Source: Bordetella parapertussis (lineage in GTDB: Bacteria; Pseudomonadota; Gammaproteobacteria; Burkholderiales; SG8-41). Taken from it: 18,063 nt of DNA. Below the pieces are notes generated by a model. It was not told the DNA's origin. It did not search any database and saw only the letters and a list, made by a program, of their open reading frames with translations. A program made the translations under genes and the position numbers. Shown in pieces: positions 13,744-18,063 of the stretch (positions within the stretch are counted from its first letter, which is position 1; each line of letters starts with the position of its first letter). The DNA lies in the NCBI GenBank assembly GCA_945870465.1, contig CAMBSS010000088.1, forward strand, positions 1-18,063, given 5' to 3'.

Positions 13744-14103
13744 ATGGCCAAAGACCGTCTCGATGAAGTGGTCGCCGCCGCCCGGCGCAACGCCGACAAG
13801 CGGGCGACGGGTTATCGCGAGCAGGCGCTCAAGCTTTATCCGTGGGTGTGCGGGCGTTGCGCGCGCACGTTCACGCACAGCAACTTGCAATTGCTCGAAG
13901 TCCACCACAAGAACAACAATCACGACGACAACCCGGCGGACGGCAGCAACTGGGAGTTGCTCTGCACCTATTGCCACGAGCATGAGCACTCCAAGGTGAA
14001 AGACATGGCGGGGCGCACGGACACAGGAGATGCGGCAGCGGGGGCGACCCACAATCCGTTTGCGGATTTGAAGGCGCGGCTTGAAGCGGGGAAGAAGCCG
14101 TGA
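13744..14103 (+). CDS. yajD: YajD-type HNH nuclease-like protein
   Basis: A 119-aa protein that follows E. coli YajD nearly block by block: GYREQALKLYPWVCGRCAR (23-41), LEVHHKNNNHDDNPADGSNW (51-70), ELLCTYCHEHEHSK (71-84) and NPFADLKARLE near the end. Two CxxC pairs (Cys36/39, Cys74/77) form the structural zinc site, and His54-His55, Asn69 and His78 make up the HNH catalytic core. YajD is a widely conserved small HNH protein whose cellular function is not established. The ATG at 13744 has no strong ribosome binding site, but homology begins soon after it. It is separated by 38 bases from the cupin gene and may still be read from the same transcript. Confidence 0.92.
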   Translation: MAKDRLDEVVAAARRNADKRATGYREQALKLYPWVCGRCARTFTHSNLQLLEVHHKNNNHDDNPADGSNWELLCTYCHEHEHSKVKDMAGRTDTGDAAAGATHNPFADLKARLEAGKKP

Positions 14104-14106
14104 GGG

Positions 14107-14175
14107 CGCGAGAGCGTGGGGGCGGGCCGGGGGCGGTTTTTCCCACAGACGATCTCGCGACCTCGCGCTCTCGCG
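14107..14175. promoter_or_regulatory. 10-bp inverted repeat abutting the start of the next Bug gene
   Basis: CGCGAGAGCG (14107-14116) and CGCTCTCGCG (14166-14175) are perfectly complementary and separated by 49 bases. The right arm ends one base before the Bug ATG at 14177 and occupies the place of a Shine-Dalgarno site, which is absent. It could hide the start in a leader RNA or be a degenerate gene-end palindrome of the preceding yajD. Confidence 0.4.
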
Positions 14176-14176
14176 G

Positions 14177-15169
14177 ATGCTAACAACCTTGCGCGCCGCG
14201 TTAGCGGCGGCCGCGCTCGCGGGAACGGGCGCGTGCATCGCGCAGTCGTTACCGCCAGTTCCCGAATATCCCGTCAGGCCTATCCGCATCGTCGTCGCGT
14301 CGTCGCCAGGCACGGCCAGCGACTTTTTTGCGCGCTCTCTGAGCGATGAGTTGAGCGTCGTCTACAAGCAGCGGGTCGTCGTCGAAAACCGCGCGGGCGC
14401 CGGCGGGCTGATCGGCAACAGCATGGTGTCGCGGGCCAACGGCGACGGCTACACGCTGGGCATGGTCGATGTCACCCGCATCATCACCGAGCTTCTGCAT
14501 CACGAGCCGCCGTTCAGGGCCCTGGCCGATATCGTCGGCGTCACTCACGTCGCGTCGATCACCAATGTGCTGGCGGTGACGAACTCAATCCCGGCGCGCG
14601 GTGCGGCCGACTTTGTCGCGCAGGCGCGGGCGCGCATCGGCGAATTCAATTACGCCTCGCTCGGTATCGGCTCGGCTTCGCACCTTGCCGGCGAAGTGTT
14701 CACTCGCGCGGTCGGCATCCATGCGACGCACGTCCCGTTCAGGAATTTGTACGACTCCATCATCGAGATGGGGCTGGGGCGCGTGCACTACGCCATTTAC
14801 ACTCTGCCCGCGGTGCTGGGGCCGATCCGCGACGGCCGCGTGCGCGCGCTCGCGGTGATGACGCCGCAGCGCAGCCCCACGCTGCCCAATGTGCCGGCGA
14901 TCGCCGAGGCCGGCCTGCCCGAAGCGCAGTTCGACAGTTGGTCGGGCATCGTCGCGCCCAAGGGCACGCCGCGCCGCGTCGTCGAGCAGTTGCACGGCGA
15001 CATCGTGCGCGGGCTGCGCAAGACCGCGCTCCGAGATTCGTTCGTCCGCCAGGGTGCGGAGTCAACGCCTGAAGGCACGCCTGATGGCTTCACGCGGATG
15101 ATGCATGTGGAGTATTTGCGGTATCAGGCGTTGATTAAAGAAGGCGGGATTAAGCCGGAGGCCTATTAA
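14177..15169 (+). CDS. Bug-family (TctC-like) periplasmic solute receptor
   Basis: A 330-aa Bug/TctC protein. The signal peptide (LRAALAAAALAGTGACIAQ) starts at the ATG 14177, which is why longer in-frame starts back to 14081 were not used. Family blocks are YPVRPIRIVVASSPGTASD (a variant of PFAPGG..D), RVVVENRAGAGGLIGN, GDGYTLGMVDV, YASLGIGSASHLAGEVF and LPNVPAIAEAGLPEAQFDSW, ending in GGIKPEAY. As in the receptor at 5689, the first ligand loop departs from the common proline-glycine form. It has no transport or catabolic partner next to it; its neighbours are yajD and a cyclic-nucleotide-binding protein, so its substrate cannot be guessed from context. Confidence 0.9.
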   Translation: MLTTLRAALAAAALAGTGACIAQSLPPVPEYPVRPIRIVVASSPGTASDFFARSLSDELSVVYKQRVVVENRAGAGGLIGNSMVSRANGDGYTLGMVDVTRIITELLHHEPPFRALADIVGVTHVASITNVLAVTNSIPARGAADFVAQARARIGEFNYASLGIGSASHLAGEVFTRAVGIHATHVPFRNLYDSIIEMGLGRVHYAIYTLPAVLGPIRDGRVRALAVMTPQRSPTLPNVPAIAEAGLPEAQFDSWSGIVAPKGTPRRVVEQLHGDIVRGLRKTALRDSFVRQGAESTPEGTPDGFTRMMHVEYLRYQALIKEGGIKPEAY

Positions 15170-15195
15170 TTCTCCGCAATATCCCGGAGAATTAA
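15166..15195 (+). terminator. Perfect hairpin overlapping the Bug stop codon
   Basis: TTAATTCTCCG (15166-15176) pairs perfectly with CGGAGAATTAA (15185-15195) over an eight-base loop, and the left arm includes the TAA stop. There is no T tract directly after it, so it may be a 3'-end stabiliser or an imperfect terminator; repeat C copy 2 follows three bases later. Confidence 0.5.
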
Positions 15196-15197
15196 CA

Positions 15198-15270
15198 GGG
15201 AAAGAGGAAGAAGCGGGATAGACGATAGACGGGTTTTTCCCTCCTCTCGTCTCTCGCCTGGCGTCTCTCG
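15198..15270 (+). repeat. Gene-end repeat family C, copy 2
   Basis: Contains GGAAGAAGCGGGATAGAC (15206-15223), the core GATAGACGATAGACGG at 15217-15232, a short T run and a pyrimidine tract ending CTCTCGCCTGGCGTCT (15251-15266), in the same order as copy 1. The arms AGACG and CGTCT could pair, giving an imperfect hairpin. The rest of the gap to 15406 has no clear promoter. Confidence 0.82.
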
Positions 15271-15406
15271 GCGAAGCGCGTCTCTCGATCCGGGGTACTG
15301 CGATGCAGAATAATTTCCTCGCAAATGTGCAATTTCTGCCTTTTTTCCAGCAGTAGATTTGTGGCACACTCGCGCTTCGTAAAAATTCAATGGCAGTGCC
15401 CGTCTC

Positions 15407-16318
15407 ATGGAAGACCTGGACTTTACCGAAACATCACCGTCGCAGCCGTCAGCTCCGCCGGCGGCCGGGCCCCAGCCTTCTGTCGTCCAGCCGTCGCAAA
15501 GCCCTATCTACGACGCAGTGGCGGCGAGGGTATTTTTTGAATCCGCGGGTACGGCTGAAAGCGTTGCGGCGGGCAAAGAGTTTTTCGCCGAACACCAGCA
15601 ACGCGGGTTCTTCTCCGCTGCCGACCGCATGTACCTGCTGGTCGAAGGTGCGGTGGCCTTAAGCGTCGGCGGCAAATCGCTCGACACCTTGAAGGCCGGT
15701 GAAATATTCGGCGAGCTGGCGACCATCACCAACTCGAAGCGCAGCGCCACTGCCACCGCGAAAACCGCGTGCCGCGTGATCTCGCTCGACGGCGGCCAGT
15801 TCGAGAAAGCGATCCAGAAATCCCCCGAGTTCGTGCTGATACTGATGAGCGTCATGATCGATCGTCTGCGCCTGCGTCTCGCGCGGCTGGCCATGATGAA
15901 GGCGTTGCCCGACAAGCCCGGCGACGAGCGCCGCGTGTTCGACGATGCGATGCTCGACGAGATCGCGGGCGCGCTCGGCAACCCGCGGCCGTTACGGTTC
16001 ACCGCGGGGCAGACGATCATCAACGCCGGCGAATCCGGGGTGTACATGTATCTGCCGCGCGAAGGCTACGTCACGATCTTGGTCGACGGAAAAACGCTGG
16101 AGCGTATCGGCCCTGGCGGCGTGTTCGGCGAAACCGCATTGGTGGATCACCGCGCGGCGCGCACCGCCAACGCGATCGCCGAAACCAACTGCGCGCTGAT
16201 GACCGTCCACCGCAAGCAGTTTCTCGATCTGGTGCAGGAGAATTCGGCGATCGGCTTGTCGCTGCTGAAAGTCCTCGGTCAGCGACTGCAGGCTGCGATG
16301 GGGCAGTCTGCGAAATAG
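15407..16318 (+). CDS. Protein with two cyclic-nucleotide-binding domains
   Basis: A 303-aa cytoplasmic protein with a proline-rich N-terminus (10-33) and two tandem cNMP-binding beta-barrels, about 50-160 and 180-300. The phosphate-binding cassettes are FGELATITNSKRSATATA (101-118, Arg112) and FGETALVDHRAARTANAIA (240-258, Arg252). Each carries the FGE core and an arginine, though the second has Thr where many have Leu or Met. No DNA-binding helix-turn-helix follows, unlike Crp/Fnr regulators, and no transporter, kinase or other output domain is seen. It may therefore act through a partner protein, in the manner of a kinase regulatory subunit. Upstream there is no strong ribosome binding site. 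It stands alone between two repeat-bearing spacers. Confidence 0.88.
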   Translation: MEDLDFTETSPSQPSAPPAAGPQPSVVQPSQSPIYDAVAARVFFESAGTAESVAAGKEFFAEHQQRGFFSAADRMYLLVEGAVALSVGGKSLDTLKAGEIFGELATITNSKRSATATAKTACRVISLDGGQFEKAIQKSPEFVLILMSVMIDRLRLRLARLAMMKALPDKPGDERRVFDDAMLDEIAGALGNPRPLRFTAGQTIINAGESGVYMYLPREGYVTILVDGKTLERIGPGGVFGETALVDHRAARTANAIAETNCALMTVHRKQFLDLVQENSAIGLSLLKVLGQRLQAAMGQSAK

Positions 16319-16334
16319 CGAATGTTTTTCATTT

Positions 16335-16380
16335 CCTCCCCTTCACCCCGAAGGACGTCCTCTTGGTGGACAAGGGGAGG
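16335..16380 (+). terminator. Long hairpin after the cNMP-binding gene
   Basis: CCTCCCCTT (16335-16343) pairs with AAGGGGAGG (16372-16380); inside it CACC/GGTG and the palindrome GGACGTCC extend the structure. It begins 17 bases after the stop. No long T tract follows, so termination by it is uncertain. Confidence 0.45.
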
Positions 16381-16432
16381 GCCGAGGTGGGGAAGGTTTT
16401 GCTAGGTCTCCGGGGGCAGCCCGGTGCTGGTA

Positions 16433-16460
16433 ACTTTCTTTTGCTTGTCCAAAAGAAAGT
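16433..16460. repeat. Perfect 11-bp hairpin within the repeat-like spacer
   Basis: ACTTTCTTTTG (16433-16443) and CAAAAGAAAGT (16450-16460) are perfect complements around a six-base loop, followed by an A-rich run and a C-run (16474-16481). The A/T-rich arms flank a sequence with high GC on both sides. Confidence 0.7.
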
Positions 16461-16771
16461 CACCAAAGAAAAAGACCCCCCTGGTGAGCCGCCACTGGCG
16501 TGGTCGCCCTGTGTTACTCGACGAGCCGGGCGGCTGTGGAACTCGCTCTCAAAATGAATGAACACATAAGTGGTCCGAGAGCTCAGGCAGTCCTCGCCGA
16601 ATTCCCCGGCCCGTCTGTGTTACTCGGCGTCTCACAAGGGGTCCCCAAAAACAGGCAGCGTCGCGAATAGACGCTATGTCAAGGTTGGTTACGTCAGAGA
16701 TCCTTCTTTTCCTCGTGCGTTTACGGTCCCTCGGGGTCTGCAGCGCGCTTTCGAAAAATCCGTCGGCGCAT

Positions 16772-16800
16772 TTGAGAATATGTCGCATCTGACATATGCT
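16772..16800 (+). promoter_or_regulatory. Promoter with an operator dyad in its spacer (XRE gene)
   Basis: TTGAGA (16772-16777) and TATGCT (16795-16800) are separated by exactly 17 bases, the ideal sigma-70 spacing. A perfect 7-bp dyad, ATATGTC (16778-16784) and GACATAT (16791-16797) around GCATCT, fills the spacer and runs into the -10. This places a repressor site directly over the promoter of the regulator gene 28 bases downstream, which fits negative autoregulation. Confidence 0.62.
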
Positions 16801-16827
16801 GCGCATGATGGTGAAAGCGGAGAAATC

Positions 16828-17157
16828 ATGAATAGCGGCAGACTCAAGCGACTCAAAGCAGCAGGCTGGAAAGTCGGAACGACGCGGGAGTTTCTCGGGC
16901 TTCAGGAACAGGAGTCCGCGTTGGTCGAGGTCAAACTTTCATTGATCGACGCATTGAAGAAATCCCGTCAGAAGCGGCGCCTTTCCCAGGTCGACCTCGC
17001 GCAACGCATGGGATCGAGTCAGTCGCGGATCGCCAAAATAGAAGCGGGGGATGCTTCGGTTTCGCTCGACCTGATCGTGCGCGCCTTGATTGCCGCGGGC
17101 GCCACGCAGCAAGACATCCGCAAAGCCATCACCTCGAGCGTGCTGCTCGCTGCTTGA
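16828..17157 (+). CDS. XRE-family helix-turn-helix regulator, antitoxin-like
   Basis: A 109-aa protein with a short N-terminal segment (AAGWKVGTTREFLGLQEQES, 11-30) and a Cro/C1-type helix-turn-helix at about 40-95 (ALKKSRQKRRLSQVDLAQRM, SSQSRIAKIEAGDASVSLDL). This form is common for antitoxins of HigA type and for solitary regulators. No toxin-like ORF is found on either side, so I call it a solitary regulator. ATG 16828 was chosen because GGAG (16819-16822) precedes it and the family match starts there; the frame is open back to 16570 through non-homologous sequence. The promoter dyad just upstream suggests autoregulation. Its stop overlaps the start of the TonB-C-like gene (TGATG), so the two genes are translationally coupled. 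Confidence 0.87.
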   Translation: MNSGRLKRLKAAGWKVGTTREFLGLQEQESALVEVKLSLIDALKKSRQKRRLSQVDLAQRMGSSQSRIAKIEAGDASVSLDLIVRALIAAGATQQDIRKAITSSVLLAA

Positions 17158-17567
17158 TGAAGACCGTGCTCGCCATGCTCGCGATGGCGTTTTCATCGCT
17201 TGGTATCGCGCAGCAATCACCCGCTCCGGGCGATGCCGACGGACTCAGGCAGCCGCAACCCGCGCAGGACACACCCGAACTAAAGTCGATTCGAGACGAT
17301 TACTACAAGCGCATTGCGGCCAAAGTCAGGCGTTTTCTAGTTCGGCCGCCAGATTTGGCGGAGAATGTTCAAGCTGAACTCGATGTTTGGCTGCGGCCGG
17401 ACGGGAGCGTGTTGAGCGTGACATTGACGAAAGCCAGCGGCAACCCTGCATTCGATAAAGCGGTTGAGCGCGCAATTCTCCGGGCGCAGCCGCGGCCTCT
17501 GCCGCCGGACCCGGCGTTATTCAAATACTTCAAGAATTTCAACTTCAGATTCAGTTCGCGAGATTAG
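17157..17567 (+). CDS. Exported TonB/TolA C-terminal-like protein
   Basis: A 136-aa protein with a signal peptide (KTVLAMLAMAFSSLGIAQQ), a proline-rich stretch (21-40) and one TonB/TolA C-terminal-like domain at about 48-133: YYKRIAAKVRRFLVRPPDL, AELDVWLRPDGSVLSVTLTK, SGNPAFDKAVERAILRAQP and the closing FKNFNFRF. These domains normally end inner-membrane-anchored proteins that contact outer-membrane receptors or the Pal system; here the N-terminus looks like a cleavable signal rather than an anchor, so the domain may be free in the periplasm. A TTG codon one position earlier is also possible as start, but ATG 17157 overlaps the XRE stop by one base. ExbB/ExbD genes are absent. Confidence 0.8.
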   Translation: MKTVLAMLAMAFSSLGIAQQSPAPGDADGLRQPQPAQDTPELKSIRDDYYKRIAAKVRRFLVRPPDLAENVQAELDVWLRPDGSVLSVTLTKASGNPAFDKAVERAILRAQPRPLPPDPALFKYFKNFNFRFSSRD

Positions 17568-17616
17568 TTGCGGCCAGACTTTCACTTCCCTCCCTTCGCC
17601 CTGACGTTTGTTCTTC

Positions 17617-17644
17617 TTGAACTTCCGACTTCATTCTGTATCAT
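17617..17644 (+). promoter_or_regulatory. Putative sigma-70 promoter of the HiPIP gene
   Basis: TTGAAC (17617-17622) and TATCAT (17639-17644) are 16 bases apart; the -10 matches the consensus at five of six positions. The predicted start lies about 60 bases before the HiPIP ATG, which has its own AGAAGGAA site at 17697-17704. The rest of the 143-bp gap shows nothing else. Confidence 0.5.
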
Positions 17645-17710
17645 ACCCGTGGTCAGTTAGAGGTAATTGGCCGGAACATTTCACCCACGCACTTATAGAA
17701 GGAATTCAAC

Positions 17711-17998
17711 ATGAACAAGAATCATTCTCCGCGCCGTGAGTTTCTTAAAACCGGCGGTGCCATCATTGCCGCGATCCCGCTGGCTGCAGTATCCGGCTGG
17801 GCTGGCGCTGCGAAGAACGACGCGTTGCGCACTTCACTCAAATACCAAGCCAAACCCGAAGGCGACAAGAGTTGCGCCAACTGCCAGCAGTTCGTGCCCG
17901 GCAAAGTCGCAAAGGGGCCGGGCGAATGCAAGATCCTCCCGGGTGACAATGAAATCGCTCCGCAGGCCTACTGTATAGCGTGGGCGAAGAAAGCCTGA
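17711..17998 (+). CDS. High-potential iron-sulfur protein (HiPIP), Tat-exported
   Basis: A 95-aa protein. The N-terminus is a twin-arginine signal (SPRREFLKTGG, Arg8-Arg9) followed by a hydrophobic stretch and cleavage near AGA-AK. The mature part is a HiPIP: Cys55, Cys58, Cys73 and Cys88 in the order CANC, ECK and YCIAW hold a single [4Fe-4S] cluster, with spacing CxxC-x14-C-x14-C. HiPIPs carry electrons in the periplasm, commonly between the bc1 complex and a terminal oxidase or a photosynthetic reaction centre; export through Tat fits cofactor insertion in the cytoplasm. The start is supported by AGAAGGAA (17697-17704). It has its own promoter-like sequence and is followed by a hairpin, so it appears monocistronic. 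Confidence 0.95.
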   Translation: MNKNHSPRREFLKTGGAIIAAIPLAAVSGWAGAAKNDALRTSLKYQAKPEGDKSCANCQQFVPGKVAKGPGECKILPGDNEIAPQAYCIAWAKKA

Positions 17999-18000
17999 TT

Positions 18001-18063
18001 TTTCCCGGGCGCGGCCTGGGAAATTGGGAAAGACGAAGAAGCGGGATAGACGATAGACGGCGT
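18001..18063 (+). repeat. Gene-end repeat family C, copy 3 (cut by window end)
   Basis: A hairpin directly after the HiPIP stop, TTTCCCGGGC (18001-18010) with GCCTGGGAAA (18014-18023, one G-T pair), leads into GGGAAAGACGAAGAAGCGGG (18026-18045) and GATAGACGATAGACGG (18045-18060). Compared with copies 1 and 2 the pyrimidine-rich right part lies beyond the window. Confidence 0.85.

Larger units (their letters stand above)
16319..16827. other. 509-bp spacer with dispersed-repeat character
   Basis: Two hairpins lie in the first part (16335-16380 and 16433-16460). CTGTGTTACTCG occurs twice (16509-16520 and 16615-16626). The segment with the AAAAGAAAGTCACCAAAG motif resembles intergenic repeat sequence I recall from many beta- and gammaproteobacterial genomes; this is recollection, not a search. 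Open frames through it (15769-16557, and the upstream extension of the XRE gene from 16570) look spurious. The last part holds the XRE promoter. Confidence 0.6.

Noticed and set aside
14177..14240. Lipoprotein signal in the Bug receptor (TGAC near the end of the signal peptide)
   Set aside because: No Leu at the -3 position, so the lipobox is poor; an ordinary signal peptidase I site fits better.
15361..15380. Sigma-54-like GTGGCAC sequence upstream of the cNMP-binding gene
   Set aside because: The GC of the -12 element is not at the required spacing.
16570..16827. Longer start or toxin gene ahead of the XRE regulator
   Set aside because: The frame crosses repeat-like sequence and the promoter; it has no toxin motif.

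Overview
The window is GC-rich, densely coded bacterial DNA that reads as a chromosomal segment of a betaproteobacterium, most likely Burkholderiales or a close uncultured relative. The main reason is the concentration of Bug-family (TctC-like) periplasmic solute receptors: three intact and one broken copy in 18 kb, with no TctA/TctB permease genes beside them. Stand-alone MmgE/PrpD, AtuA-type and class II aldolase/adducin genes, a Tat-exported HiPIP and a surface-adhesin-E-like protein fit the same group. I see no rRNA, tRNA, CRISPR array or transposase gene. Layout: 1-6657 is a carboxylate-catabolism locus in two arms around an IclR-type regulator. The left arm is a partial MmgE/PrpD gene, a Bug receptor and an SMP-30/gluconolactonase-like hydrolase, with an ATGA overlap between the last two. 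It converges on the iclR-type gene. The right arm is a beta-hydroxyacid dehydrogenase, a full-length PrpD-type dehydratase and a second Bug receptor, and it runs divergently from the regulator across a 181-bp gap holding an operator-like dyad. A plausible scheme is binding of a small organic acid in the periplasm, then lactone opening, dehydration or hydration, and NAD-dependent oxidation in the cytoplasm. The substrate cannot be read from the sequence. 6676-8351 (minus) is a two-gene AtuA-type module in which the large and small domains are separate, overlapping genes. 8506-13705 holds a small SET-domain protein, a class II aldolase/adducin protein with a strong terminator, a small zinc-ribbon-like protein, a 690-bp stretch rich in hairpins with no convincing gene, a Bug gene with one in-frame amber codon, and a two-gene exported pair (surface-adhesin-E-like protein and periplasmic cupin). 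13744-18063 holds a YajD-type HNH protein, another Bug receptor, a protein with two cyclic-nucleotide-binding domains, a repeat-rich spacer, an XRE regulator coupled to a TonB/TolA-C-like exported protein, and a HiPIP. The most unusual layer is between the genes. Two inverted copies of a repeat of about 126 bp (about 83% identical) lie 3.2 kb apart. A second repeat family recurs three times downstream of genes. A third family of gene-end palindromes shows a compensatory base-pair change. A perfect dyad fills the spacer of a promoter-like sequence in front of the XRE gene. No single clearly new system is demonstrated; the best leads are the hairpin-rich segment 10635-11324, the gene-end repeat families and the two-arm catabolic locus. 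All family assignments rest on reading motifs, with no database search.
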